Origin: CAZMHL01 sp045605445
Lineage (GTDB): Bacteria > Bacillota > Clostridia > RGIG6154
Reading direction: 5' to 3'
Assembly (NCBI GenBank): GCA_045605445.1
Contig: JAZUPZ010000032.1
Location: 3,743-67,742 of the forward strand
Length of the DNA stretch: 64,000 bases
The notes below the pieces were generated by a model. That model made no database searches and was not told where the DNA came from. It saw nothing but the letters and a program-made list of their open reading frames with translations. Made by a program: the position numbers and the translations under genes. Shown here piece by piece: positions 23,388-32,059 of the stretch. Numbering within the stretch: position 1 is the first letter of the stretch; every line of letters starts with the position of its first letter.

Positions 23388-25262
23388 ATGAAAAAATTAT
23401 GTGCGGCAATTCTTGTTTTAACACTGGTGCTTTCTATGTTTACCGGGGTAGCTTCGGCAAATGACCAAAGGGTTGAAATAGAATTTTATGTAGGCGATGA
23501 AACCCTTATGATTAACGGTCAGCCGGTAACTGTTGCAAAGCCTTATGTGGTTGGCGAGGGGGTAACTCTTGTTCCCGTTCGTGTTATAACCGAGGCTTTC
23601 GGTGCAGAGGTTGACTGGGTGGAAGAAACCCAGACCGTTACCCTTAAATATCCCGATGTTAACATTGTTCTTCAGATAGGAAACCCTGTTGCAGAGGTTA
23701 ACGGCAAGTCGGAAACTCTTCTTGCAGCTCCCGAGCTTCCGGGAGACTATACAATGGTTCCTTTGAGATTTATCTCGGAAAATTTCGGAGCCGAGGTTTC
23801 CTACGATGAGGCAACAGAAAAAATAACCGTTGTAAAAGAGCTTTCAACGGGCGACTCCTCCCTTGTAGAGGGCGGAATTGAAGAAACCTATATCGGCGAC
23901 AGCTACTATGGCTGGATGATGGAAAATCCCAAAGATATGCAAATGAGCAAAAGGGAGTTCGACGGAACGGAAACCCGTTTTGAATACGGAGAAAAGAACG
24001 TTATCAGCATTTCTGTTTACAATATAAGCGAAGATTACAATTTTGAAAAATCCTATTCCGGCTGGAAGGACGAATTTAAAAATTATACTCTTGTAAAAGC
24101 AGAGAAAAATACCTCTGATAAAAACAGAAAATATATGCATATTCAGGCAAAAGACAAAACAATGTTCTGCGAGGTTTATGAATATATAACCGCAGACCGC
24201 GCCTTTGTTCTTCTGGGAATTTACGACAATACAAACGCTCAGGACAGAGAAAAAGGAATAAAGCTTCTTGAAACCTTCGACACAACCTTCACCGGTAATG
24301 ATATTTACGACCTTTCAAACGTTAAAGATGGCTACCGTAAATTCGAAGCGGAAACATTAAAACTGAAAATTGACATTCCTGCTCATTTCGCTCTGTATTC
24401 CGACAAGCTTGAAAATGCCTTTGAATTTGTAAGCTATACTAAAGACGACAACGAGTCGGAAATCAAAGTAGAGGTTTATTCAAAGGATAATGTATACTCG
24501 GCTCAGTCCCTTGCAACAAAGGATTATGAGTACAACAAATCAAATTACAACGAAGCAGTTGTAACCTTCGACAAGCAGGTTTCCCAGAATTCTTATACCA
24601 ACATAAGAACCTATGAATACAGCTACACAATTAAAACAAAAGAGCTGAATACATATATACGCGATATTTTCTTTGAGCTCGGCGAATACGTTTACAACGT
24701 TGTAGTAAAAGTTAAGCTTCCTCACGAAAACAAGGAAAAATTCGTAAGAACAATAATGAACAGCGTTGAAATAAGCGAAATCAACTTTGCAGAAGTGGGA
24801 ACCCTTATCCGTAACGACGACGAAACCGAGGGAACCTTTGAAATGAAGGGCATGTCAGGTTGTACAATTGTAATGCCAAACTCTTACGAGGAACTTGCAA
24901 ACTCAACCAAAAACGATGTTATGTATACCAACGGACTTGTTGTTTTCTACGGTATGGTGTATGACGATGCAGACTACGTTTACACTCATCTGAAATCAGC
25001 CTTAAGAGAATATGAAAGAGCAGTAGGGGAACAAGGCGGAACAATAATAAGCGGAACTGCCGATACCACCATTGGCAACAAAAAGTTTGCCACAATGACC
25101 TACGTTAAGGAAACAAACGGAATTGTAGCCTACGGCGAAGTTTATTTCACAACTCACGAAGGCAAAGCCTACGCCATCGAAGTGATCTATCCTCAGCTTC
25201 TTTATTCTCAGGCAGCGAGAGAAGAAGTAAGGGGTATGATTGAATCAATAACCTTCGAATAA
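23388..25262 (+). CDS. Exported copper-amine-oxidase N-terminal (stalk) domain protein of unknown function
   Basis: The 624 residues start with a clear signal peptide (cut near ASA-ND, about 25). A full stalk domain follows (about 30-145) with two halves, TLVPVRVITEAFGAEVDW and TMVPLRFISENFGAEVSY. The remaining ~470 residues look like three diverged copies of a beta-rich module. Each copy ends in a helix of similar pattern (KGIKLLETFDTTF, KFVRTIMNSVEI, EEVRGMIESITF). No catalytic residues are recognised. Likely cell-wall associated, possibly partner or substrate of the protease just upstream (12-bp gap, shared promoter; inference). Confidence 0.75.
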   Translation: MKKLCAAILVLTLVLSMFTGVASANDQRVEIEFYVGDETLMINGQPVTVAKPYVVGEGVTLVPVRVITEAFGAEVDWVEETQTVTLKYPDVNIVLQIGNPVAEVNGKSETLLAAPELPGDYTMVPLRFISENFGAEVSYDEATEKITVVKELSTGDSSLVEGGIEETYIGDSYYGWMMENPKDMQMSKREFDGTETRFEYGEKNVISISVYNISEDYNFEKSYSGWKDEFKNYTLVKAEKNTSDKNRKYMHIQAKDKTMFCEVYEYITADRAFVLLGIYDNTNAQDREKGIKLLETFDTTFTGNDIYDLSNVKDGYRKFEAETLKLKIDIPAHFALYSDKLENAFEFVSYTKDDNESEIKVEVYSKDNVYSAQSLATKDYEYNKSNYNEAVVTFDKQVSQNSYTNIRTYEYSYTIKTKELNTYIRDIFFELGEYVYNVVVKVKLPHENKEKFVRTIMNSVEISEINFAEVGTLIRNDDETEGTFEMKGMSGCTIVMPNSYEELANSTKNDVMYTNGLVVFYGMVYDDADYVYTHLKSALREYERAVGEQGGTIISGTADTTIGNKKFATMTYVKETNGIVAYGEVYFTTHEGKAYAIEVIYPQLLYSQAAREEVRGMIESITFE

Positions 25263-25266
25263 TTGC

Positions 25267-25415
25267 GGAGTGTTAAAATTGCCCGGATATGCACAAACTT
25301 CACCTAACTCCGCGTACCTTTGTACGCGTTCAGGTTCAGTTTGTACATCCCGAACAATTTTCCCCACTCCTTTTCGGGTGTTAAAATTGTCTGAATACAA
25401 ACAAACTTGGTGAGA
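25267..25415. repeat. Large imperfect palindrome with a third copy of one arm
   Basis: GGAGTG..AAAATTG..ACAAACT..ACCT..CGCGTAC (from 25267) pairs with GTACGCG..AGGT..AGTTTGT..CAATTTT..CACTCC (to 25370). The apex is CGCGTACctttGTACGCG. A third, direct copy of the left arm follows (GGGTGTTAAAATTG..ACAAACTTGGTG, 25376-25412). No reading frame. It could be a folded RNA, a small non-autonomous mobile element, or a decayed one. Confidence 0.6.
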
Positions 25416-25436
25416 GGAATAAAAAAGAAAAAAGAT

Positions 25437-25478
25437 ACAATGGCGAGTGTCCGCAAGGGCGCCCGCCATTGTTTTTGT
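25437..25478 (+). terminator. Terminator before the GH28 gene
   Basis: ACAATGGCG pairs with CGCCATTGT, with an inner partly paired GTGTCC-gcaa-GGGCGC, then TTTTTG. It ends transcription from the stalk-domain operon. Confidence 0.7.
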
Positions 25479-25480
25479 TA

Positions 25481-25509
25481 TTGACAATGAATGCGGTAAC
25501 ATTTATAAT
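25481..25509 (+). promoter_or_regulatory. Promoter of the GH28 gene
   Basis: TTGACA (25481-25486), 17-bp spacer, TATAAT (25504-25509): full consensus. Confidence 0.8.
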
Positions 25510-25547
25510 TGATATGATGTGATTAAAAGAGAAAGGATAAAAAATCT

Positions 25548-26870
25548 ATGTATAATATTCTTGATTTCGGAGCAATCCCCGACGGGGTTACAAATTCTAC
25601 AAAGGCAGTTCAGAGGGCAATAGACAAGTGCCGTGAAAACGGCGGCGGAACGGTTTTCGTTCCAACGGGAAAATATGTTATTGCTTCGCTTATTCTCTGC
25701 AGCAATCTTCATTTTGAATTTGAAGCGGGTTCTTATTTTTACGGAAGCAAAAATGTTGACGACTTCAATCCCAGAGAAAAAATAGAGTACACGCTCTACC
25801 AGGACCCTACTCATTCTTATTTCCACAGAAGTATGTTTTTTGCCGACGAGTGTGAAAACGTTTCCTTCAGCGGATTCGGAACAATTGATATGCAGAGTGT
25901 TTGGGAAAATGTTCCGACTCCCGGCGCAACGGAATGGAGCTGGAAGAGAGCTGCAAAGATTTTTGCCTTCAAAAAATGTAAAAATGTAACCGTTTGCGAT
26001 CTTACGCTTCTTCACTGTACCGACGTTGCGGTTTATTTTGCCGGCTGTGAAAACGTAAAAGCTTCAAGGCTTACCATTGATACAAATATCGATGCTATCA
26101 GCCCCGACTGTTGTAAAAATGTTACTATTTCTGACTGTATCATAAGAAGCGGCGACGATGCAATTGTTCTTAAAAGCTCTTACGTTCTTAATGAAAAGAG
26201 AATCTGCGAAAACGTAATGGTAACAAACTGCAGAGTGTCCTCCCGATGTAACGGAATAAAGCTTGGAACAGAGTCAAACGGCGGTTATAAGAATATCACC
26301 ATTTCAAACTGTACTGTTTATAATACATATATGGCAGGCGTTGCCCTTGAAGTAACCGACGGTGGCGACCTTGACGGCGTTGTGGTTAACAATATTGCAA
26401 TGAAAAACGTAGGAACACCGCTTTACGTTATTCTGTCTGACAGAAGAAGAGGTCCAAAGGGTACTCAGCTGGGAAGCCTTAAAAACGTTACAATAAGCAA
26501 CGTAACCGCAATCGGCCCTTACAACGAGCCCTGGCTTGCGCCTCACCTTACAACCATGTGGGAGAGCGAGCAGATGTGCGTAACAGAGGTTATAGCTTCA
26601 AGCATAACAGGACATAAGGACAGAAAAATTGAAAATATAACTCTTTCAAATATAGATATCTGCGTTCCCGGTGGCGGAAAGGAAGAGGACAGAAATATTG
26701 TTCTTCCGGAAAACGAAAAGAACTATCCCGAAAACAACTGTTTCGGAAGTGTTCTTCCCGCAAGCGGAATCTTTTTCAGACACGTTAAAAATTTAAGCCT
26801 TACAAATGTTAATATTCATACCTATGAAGAGGATGCCCGTGACGGTCTTGTGTTTGAAGATGTTGAGTGA
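25548..26870 (+). CDS. Glycoside hydrolase family 28 (polygalacturonase-like)
   Basis: This right-handed parallel beta-helix enzyme acts on pectic galacturonans. The N-terminus has the pectate-lyase-superfamily start NILDFGAIPDGVTNSTKAV..AI. The GH28 acid residues are in N-I-D-A-I-S-P-D and SGDDAIVLK. The usual G-H-G block is replaced by RCNGIKLGTES, so the active-site histidine is not obvious. That occurs in rhamnogalacturonan/exo-acting branches. No signal peptide, hence cytoplasmic action on imported oligomers. The repeated N-V-T-I-S-x-C phrases are beta-helix coils. Length 440. The start ATG follows GAGAAAGGAT. It is a single-gene unit with its own strong promoter. Confidence 0.85.
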   Translation: MYNILDFGAIPDGVTNSTKAVQRAIDKCRENGGGTVFVPTGKYVIASLILCSNLHFEFEAGSYFYGSKNVDDFNPREKIEYTLYQDPTHSYFHRSMFFADECENVSFSGFGTIDMQSVWENVPTPGATEWSWKRAAKIFAFKKCKNVTVCDLTLLHCTDVAVYFAGCENVKASRLTIDTNIDAISPDCCKNVTISDCIIRSGDDAIVLKSSYVLNEKRICENVMVTNCRVSSRCNGIKLGTESNGGYKNITISNCTVYNTYMAGVALEVTDGGDLDGVVVNNIAMKNVGTPLYVILSDRRRGPKGTQLGSLKNVTISNVTAIGPYNEPWLAPHLTTMWESEQMCVTEVIASSITGHKDRKIENITLSNIDICVPGGGKEEDRNIVLPENEKNYPENNCFGSVLPASGIFFRHVKNLSLTNVNIHTYEEDARDGLVFEDVE

Positions 26871-26876
26871 AAAAAG

Positions 26877-26905
26877 TAGACAAAAGCAGAATTTTGTGGT
26901 AGAAT
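26877..26905 (+). promoter_or_regulatory. Promoter of the trpB leader/trpB unit
   Basis: TAGACA (26877-26882), 17-bp spacer, TAGAAT (26900-26905). It leaves a 5' region of about 170 nt before trpB. Confidence 0.6.
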
Positions 26906-26938
26906 AATGGTTAATAATTTTATTGAGGAGTGAAAAAA

Positions 26939-26995
26939 ATGACTTTTTTGAAAAAATATATTGAAAATCAGAACGGAGGTCATATCTGGGCTTAG
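26939..26995 (+). CDS. Short leader peptide with a terminal Trp codon upstream of trpB
   Basis: An 18-codon frame with its own GAGGAG site runs from ATG 26939 to TAG 26993. It ends in HIWA, so a single TGG lies two codons before the stop. A small hairpin (TGGGC-tta-GCCCA, 26987-26999) overlaps the Trp codon and stop. Position, ribosome binding site and Trp codon suggest an attenuation or translation-coupling leader, as in trp/tna operons. No U-tailed terminator follows, so a classical attenuator is not shown. A chance frame cannot be excluded. Confidence 0.4.
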   Translation: MTFLKKYIENQNGGHIWA

Positions 26996-27080
26996 CCCAT
27001 TAGCCTATATATGTTTCTTTGCAGGTGATATACTGCGCAAATTGGTTTTAATATATTTTTTAAAAAGGAGATTTTTTATT

Positions 27081-28322
27081 ATGAATAAATACAGAGATTT
27101 TGATAACTATCTTAAAGAAAACCCAACGGCAGACGGATATTTTGGTGAATACGGCGGTTCATTCCAGGCTCCCGAGCTTATTGAAGCCTTTAAAGAGGCC
27201 GACGATGCTTACGAGGCAATTTGCCATTCTGCTCAGTTTATAAATGAGCTTCGCAGAATAAGAAAGGAATTTCAGGGCAGACCTACTCCCGTTTATCACT
27301 GCGAAAGACTTTCAAAAATTTTCGGGAACTGCCAGATTTATCTTAAAAGGGAAGACCTTAACCATACCGGTGCTCATAAGCTGAACCATTGTATGGGCGA
27401 AGGACTTCTTGCGAAATTTATGGGCAAAAAGAAAATAATCGCAGAAACCGGCGCAGGTCAGCACGGCGTTGCAATTGCAACCGCTGCGGCTTATTTTGGT
27501 ATGGAGTGCGACGTTTATATGGGCGAGGTTGATATTGAAAAGCAGCACCCCAACGTTATAAGAATGAAAATGCTGGGAGCAAACGTTGTTCCCGTAACAA
27601 AAGGTCTTAAAACCCTTAAAGAAGCCTGCGATGCGGCTTTTGAGGCATATCTCCAAGAATATAAGGATGCAATTTACTGTATTGGTACAGCGGCAGGTCC
27701 CCATCCGTTCCCGAAAATGGTAAGGGACTTTCAGTCGGTAATCGGAATTGAAGCAAGAGAGCAGTTCCTTGAAATGACGGGAATTATGCCCGATGCTGTA
27801 ACTGCCTGCGTAGGCGGCGGCTCAAACTCTCTCGGAATGTTTACTCCTTTCCTTGCAGACCCCGTTGAAATTTACGGTGTTGAGCCTCTTGGACGTGGTG
27901 CAAATGTTGGTGACCACGCGGCAACAATGGCATATGGCACAAAAGGAATTATCCACGGCTACACAAGCTATGTTCTTCAGGATGAAAAGGGCGAGCCTCT
28001 TCCTGTTTATTCAATCGCCAGCGGTCTTGATTATCCGGGTGTAGGCCCTGAACATGCTCACCTTCGTGATCTGGGCAGAATTCACTATGAAACTGTTTCC
28101 GACGAGGAAGCAATGGAAGCCTTCTTCCTTCTTTCAAGATATGAAGGAATTATTCCTGCAATCGAAAGTGCTCACGCTGTTGCATATGCAATCCGCTATG
28201 CAAAGGAGCACAAATCAGGCTCAATTCTTGCTTGTCTTTCCGGAAGAGGGGATAAGGATATCGACTATGTTTATGAAAAATACGGTTGCGGCGAAAAGTT
28301 CAAGCTTGATTACGATGTTTAA
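27081..28322 (+). CDS. trpB: Tryptophan synthase beta chain, standalone
   Basis: This PLP enzyme condenses indole with L-serine to tryptophan. The PLP lysine is Lys100 in HTGAHKLNHCMGE. The catalytic Glu122 in ETGAGQHG and the phosphate loop GGGSN are present. The block HKLNHCMGE replaces the common HKINN.LGQ, as in a branch seen in anaerobes. No trpA or other trp gene is nearby, which suggests indole salvage or a separately regulated copy. The ATG at 27081 follows AAAGGAG, and a longer reading frame from 26961 only crosses the leader. A terminator ends this one-gene unit. Confidence 0.92.
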   Translation: MNKYRDFDNYLKENPTADGYFGEYGGSFQAPELIEAFKEADDAYEAICHSAQFINELRRIRKEFQGRPTPVYHCERLSKIFGNCQIYLKREDLNHTGAHKLNHCMGEGLLAKFMGKKKIIAETGAGQHGVAIATAAAYFGMECDVYMGEVDIEKQHPNVIRMKMLGANVVPVTKGLKTLKEACDAAFEAYLQEYKDAIYCIGTAAGPHPFPKMVRDFQSVIGIEAREQFLEMTGIMPDAVTACVGGGSNSLGMFTPFLADPVEIYGVEPLGRGANVGDHAATMAYGTKGIIHGYTSYVLQDEKGEPLPVYSIASGLDYPGVGPEHAHLRDLGRIHYETVSDEEAMEAFFLLSRYEGIIPAIESAHAVAYAIRYAKEHKSGSILACLSGRGDKDIDYVYEKYGCGEKFKLDYDV

Positions 28323-28327
28323 AAAAT

Positions 28328-28357
28328 AAAAGGCAGGGCAAACCTGCCTTTTTTTAA
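28328..28357 (+). terminator. Terminator of trpB
   Basis: AAAGGCAGG pairs with CCTGCCTTT around GCAAA, followed by a T run. Confidence 0.85.
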
Positions 28358-28369
28358 AGTGGTGTTTTT

Positions 28370-29047
28370 ATGACAGACAGAAAAAGAGGAATATCAATTG
28401 CGTTAATCGTTGTTTTTTGCTGTATTATAATGGCTTTGGTTGACGGAATATGGCAGCCGGACTATGCGGTTAAATCGGCAATAAAGGTTGTTTTGTTTAT
28501 AGCGCTTCCTTTTGCATATTCAATTTTTGACAAAGATATAAAATTAAAAGAGCTTTTCCGGGCAGATAAAAAGGGAATGAAATTTGCTTTTTATCTCTGC
28601 ATTCCCGTTTTTGTGCTTATTTTAGGAGCATATCTCCTTTTGAAAGATGTTTTCGATTTTTCAAAGGTTACCGGGGCTCTTACGGGCAACATAGGGGTAA
28701 GCAGGGAAAACTTTCTTTTTGTTGCAATATACATATCCTTTGCAAATTCCCTTCTGGAGGAATTTTTCTTCAGGGGCTTTGCCTTTTTAACTCTTAAAAA
28801 AACAGCTTCCCGTAAATTTGCATATGTGTTCAGCTCCCTTTCCTTTTCGCTTTACCATCTTGCAATAATGACAGGCTGGTTTTCTGTTATTGTTTTTGTA
28901 ATAACCCTTTCGGGGCTTTTTGCGGGCGGTTTGATTTTTAATTATCTTAACGAAAAAAGCGATAATATTTACACCTCCTGGTTCGTTCATATGTTTGCAA
29001 ACTTTGCAATAAACACAATCGGGTGTATGCTTTTCGGAATAATATAA
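28370..29047 (+). CDS. CPBP-family intramembrane metalloprotease
   Basis: This 225-residue membrane protein has about seven spans. Motif 1 is LLEEFFFRGF (EExxxR). The second is SLYHLAI, and the third HMFANFAINT supplies further metal-binding histidine and asparagine. The family (Abi/CPBP, Rce1-like) processes membrane or prenylated substrates and is linked to bacteriocin immunity and other peptide systems. None is visible here. It starts 13 bp after the trpB terminator, from ATG 28370 with an AAAGTGGTG site. The PHP gene follows after 14 bp. Confidence 0.82.
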   Translation: MTDRKRGISIALIVVFCCIIMALVDGIWQPDYAVKSAIKVVLFIALPFAYSIFDKDIKLKELFRADKKGMKFAFYLCIPVFVLILGAYLLLKDVFDFSKVTGALTGNIGVSRENFLFVAIYISFANSLLEEFFFRGFAFLTLKKTASRKFAYVFSSLSFSLYHLAIMTGWFSVIVFVITLSGLFAGGLIFNYLNEKSDNIYTSWFVHMFANFAINTIGCMLFGII

Positions 29048-29061
29048 GGAGAAATTTAAAA

Positions 29062-30057
29062 ATGAAAAAAATACTGCTTGATTCATCAAAAAATTACTAC
29101 AAGGCGTGCCTTCATACTCATTCTACAAATTCCGACGGAAAATTGTCTCCAAAAGAGGTGAAGGAGCTTTATAAATCAATGGGATATTCAGTTGTGGCAT
29201 ATACCGATCACGAACATTTAATTGACAATTCCCATTTAAACGACGAGGATTTTATTACAATTACCTCCTGTGAAATCGCAATTAAAGACGGTCCTGCGGA
29301 GCTTCGTCCTTCGAAAAATCACCGTATGAGGGTTTGCCATCTTAATCTTTATGCGAAAGACCCGAAAAATGTTGACACTCCCTGCTACAATCCTCTTTTC
29401 GACTATCACGGAAGCGAAGAGGCTATGGCAAAGGTTTACTATACCTGCGAGCCTTATGACAGAATTTACAGTCACGAGGGAATATCAGAAATAATAAGAA
29501 TTGCCAACGAAAAGGGCTTTCTTGTTTGCTATAACCATCCTGCCTGGTCCCTTGAAAATGCAAGAGATTATCTCGGCTATAAGGGCCTCTGGGCTTGCGA
29601 AATTTACAACACCTGTTCTTCAAAGGGCGGTCGCTTTGAATATAACATACATATGTATGAAGACTTTCTTCGTGACGGCAGTAAAATTGCCTGCGTTTCT
29701 GCAGACGACAGTCACAGTGCCCAAACGGCAGGGGGTGGTTGGGTTATGATAAATGCCGACGAGCTCAACTACGAAACAATAATCACTGCAATGGAAAACC
29801 ATAAGCTTTATGCCTCAATGGGACCGGTTATAAAAGAGCTTTATATTGAAGACAACAAGGCTTATCTTACCTTCTCAGAGGGCGAATATGCCGTAATGTC
29901 AACCGAAGGCAGAAGAATTGTAAAGAAGCTTGCAGAAAATCCCGAAGGTGAAAACAAGGTAGAGTTTGAATTTGTACCTGCTGACGGATATATCCGTTTT
30001 GACGTTGTTGATAAAAATGGTAACAGGGCAAACACCTGTGCTTATTATCTTGACTGA
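29062..30057 (+). CDS. PHP-domain metal-dependent phosphoesterase
   Basis: This cytoplasmic hydrolase of 331 residues has the PHP metal motifs: LHTHSTNSDG near residue 15, YTDHEHL about 45, NHPAW near 165 and a late DDSH (about 218). Such enzymes hydrolyse phosphodiesters or phosphomonoesters, such as nucleoside or histidinol phosphates. The C-terminal ~80 residues look like an extra beta domain, as in the standalone 'PHP C-terminal' proteins. Substrate unknown. The ATG at 29062 with AAGGAG is preferred over an earlier in-frame ATG inside the CPBP gene. Confidence 0.82.
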   Translation: MKKILLDSSKNYYKACLHTHSTNSDGKLSPKEVKELYKSMGYSVVAYTDHEHLIDNSHLNDEDFITITSCEIAIKDGPAELRPSKNHRMRVCHLNLYAKDPKNVDTPCYNPLFDYHGSEEAMAKVYYTCEPYDRIYSHEGISEIIRIANEKGFLVCYNHPAWSLENARDYLGYKGLWACEIYNTCSSKGGRFEYNIHMYEDFLRDGSKIACVSADDSHSAQTAGGGWVMINADELNYETIITAMENHKLYASMGPVIKELYIEDNKAYLTFSEGEYAVMSTEGRRIVKKLAENPEGENKVEFEFVPADGYIRFDVVDKNGNRANTCAYYLD

Positions 30058-30103
30058 TAAAGGGTTTATATAAAAAACAAGTGGAGAAAAAGGAGAGTAA
30101 AAA

Positions 30104-30997
30104 ATGATAAACCTTATGAATTTAGGACTGGTTGCGGCGGCACTTCTGCCTGCAATAATCCTGTGCATTTATGTTTTTAAAAAGGACAGAGTTGAAAAAG
30201 AGCCTATCGGGCTTCTTTTAAAGCTTCTTCTTTTCGGGGCGCTTATCTGCTTCCCGGCGGCTTTTGTGGAGGGAGCTTTGCTGGACATTATTAAAGGATT
30301 TTTCTTAAAATTTGCATATCAGACCTCAAACGGTCAGCTTGCAATGTCCGACGGGCCTTTTTACCTTTTCAAGTTTTCAGAAAACTTTATCGGAATTGCC
30401 CTTGTTGAAGAAGGCTTTAAATGGCTTGTTCTTTACTGGGTAACAAGAAACAACGAAAACTTCAACAGCCTTTTCGACGGAATTATTTACGCTGTTTTTG
30501 TTTCGTTGGGCTTTGCGGCTTTTGAAAACGTTCTCTACGTTCTTCAGTACGGCTGGGTTAACGCCCTTATGAGAGGACTTCTTTCTGTTCCCGGTCATAT
30601 GTTCTTTGGGGTAATGATGGGCTATCACTACAGCTATATGAACATTTATGAAATTGCCGCAGCTGAGGAAAGAAGACTTAAAATAAAAGGAATAATTCCT
30701 ATGAATGTTCCCGAATACGATGCATCGGCAAGCAAGAGAAATGCAATTCTTATTCCAACTCTTGCCCATGGCTTTTACGATTTCTGCTGCAACGTGCCGG
30801 GCTTTTCAACTATTATATTTTTCGGCTTTGTTATTTTTATGTATGTTCACTGCTTCAGAAAAATCGGAAAAATGTCCTTTGCCGACGGTTCTGAGGGAGG
30901 TTATGCAGTAGCGGCTCTTATGCAGAAATATCCTCATCTGAGAGAGGAACTCAGGGCAGAGTATTATCCTGAAACAGTAGAGGAAACAGTTGTTTAA
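30104..30997 (+). CDS. PrsW-family intramembrane metalloprotease
   Basis: A 297-residue polytopic membrane protease. The PrsW motifs are ALVEEGFKWLVLYW (glutamates), GFAAFENVLYV, PGHMFFGVMMGYHY and LAHGFYDF. In Bacillus subtilis PrsW cleaves the anti-sigma factor RsiW. No anti-sigma gene is present here, so the target is unknown. A KKDRVEKEPIGLLLKL segment near residue 30 is typical of the family. The start follows AAAAGGAGAG. The HAD gene follows 40 bp later. Confidence 0.85.
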   Translation: MINLMNLGLVAAALLPAIILCIYVFKKDRVEKEPIGLLLKLLLFGALICFPAAFVEGALLDIIKGFFLKFAYQTSNGQLAMSDGPFYLFKFSENFIGIALVEEGFKWLVLYWVTRNNENFNSLFDGIIYAVFVSLGFAAFENVLYVLQYGWVNALMRGLLSVPGHMFFGVMMGYHYSYMNIYEIAAAEERRLKIKGIIPMNVPEYDASASKRNAILIPTLAHGFYDFCCNVPGFSTIIFFGFVIFMYVHCFRKIGKMSFADGSEGGYAVAALMQKYPHLREELRAEYYPETVEETVV

Positions 30998-31037
30998 CGG
31001 AGGTTGCCGAGGATAGCAGAAACGGAGGAGCCTGGCA

Positions 31038-31847
31038 TTGGTAAAAAAGTTTGACGGAATTCTTTTTGTGACAGATCTGGACGGAACCCTTCTTAAAAAT
31101 GATAAAAGCATTTCAAAGGAAAACCTTGAAGCAATTGATTACTTCAGGTCTCAGGGCGGGAAATTTACCTTTATAACCGGCAGGGTTCCATCTGCCGCAA
31201 GGCATATTTACGAAATTCTTAAAACCGATATCCCTGCGGGGTGTATAAACGGCGGAGGGGTTTTCGATTATGAAAAAAACAAAATGCTCAGGGCAGAAAC
31301 TCTTGATAGGTCGGTAATGGAGCTTATAGAGTTTGCAGAAAAGAAATTTGAAAGTATCGGAATAGAGGTTGTGCTCTGGAATAAGGCATACTTTTCCAGA
31401 AAGAACGCTTTTATTGAAAAACACCGCATAGATGAAAAGTTTGAAGATTTAATCTTAAACTACCGCAGCGTTAAAGAAGATATTTCAAAAATACTCTTTG
31501 CCGATGAAGACAAGGTTCTTAAAAATCTGGAAAAAGTTATTTTAACTCACCCGCTTGCAAAAAACTTTTCCTTTCTTCGCACCGATGAGCACTACTTTGA
31601 AATTCTCCCCAAGGGAACTGATAAGAGTAATGCTATGGAGGAAATAGCAAAATTGTGCAATGCAAAAATTACCGTTGCGGCGGGGGATAACGACAACGAT
31701 GCTTCAATGGTTAAAAAGGCAGACATAGGCTTTGCAGTTTCAAATGCAACTGAAAAAACAAAAAGCTGTGCCGATTTTATAACCGTAAGCAACGAGGAAA
31801 ATGCAATTGCAAAAGTAATAGAGAAGCTGGAGAAAATGAATTTATGA
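31038..31847 (+). CDS. Cof-type HAD-superfamily phosphatase
   Basis: This cytoplasmic hydrolase has motif I TDLDGTLL (nucleophile Asp12), motif II FITGR and motif IV GDNDNDASMV, with the large C2 cap of Cof/YbiV-type sugar-phosphate or flavin phosphatases between. Length 269 is normal. The start is TTG at 31038 with GGAGGAG 7 bp upstream. Its stop overlaps the next gene's ATG (ATGA at 31844-31847), so the two are coupled. Confidence 0.88.
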   Translation: MVKKFDGILFVTDLDGTLLKNDKSISKENLEAIDYFRSQGGKFTFITGRVPSAARHIYEILKTDIPAGCINGGGVFDYEKNKMLRAETLDRSVMELIEFAEKKFESIGIEVVLWNKAYFSRKNAFIEKHRIDEKFEDLILNYRSVKEDISKILFADEDKVLKNLEKVILTHPLAKNFSFLRTDEHYFEILPKGTDKSNAMEEIAKLCNAKITVAAGDNDNDASMVKKADIGFAVSNATEKTKSCADFITVSNEENAIAKVIEKLEKMNL

Positions 31848-32059
31848 AAGATTTGATAGAAAGAATAAATTTCCTGGCAAGAAAATCAAGAACTCCCGAG
31901 GGGCTTACCGAAGAGGAAAAAAAGGAGCAGGCAGAGGTTCGTGCTCAGTATATTCAGAAATTCCGTCAGGGGCTTGAAAATACTTTAAGTAATGTATATA
32001 TTCAGGATGAAAAGGGCAACAAGAAAAAAGTGGAAAAAAGAAAGGGACCTAAAAGCTAA
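31844..32059 (+). CDS. DUF896 (YnzC/YneD-like) small protein
   Basis: A 71-residue, highly charged helical protein. LIERINFLARKSRTPEGL and EEEKKEQAEVRAQYIQ are the conserved two-helix DUF896 core. In B. subtilis the family includes SOS-linked YneB/YnzC neighbours, but function is not settled. It overlaps the HAD gene by 4 bp, and its stop overlaps the start of the decayed AEC transporter (32059). Confidence 0.9.
   Translation: MKDLIERINFLARKSRTPEGLTEEEKKEQAEVRAQYIQKFRQGLENTLSNVYIQDEKGNKKKVEKRKGPKS

Noticed and set aside
25262..25480. CRISPR array suspected from the repeated arms
   Set aside because: The repeats are mostly inverted, irregular in spacing and only three in number, with no cas genes nearby.
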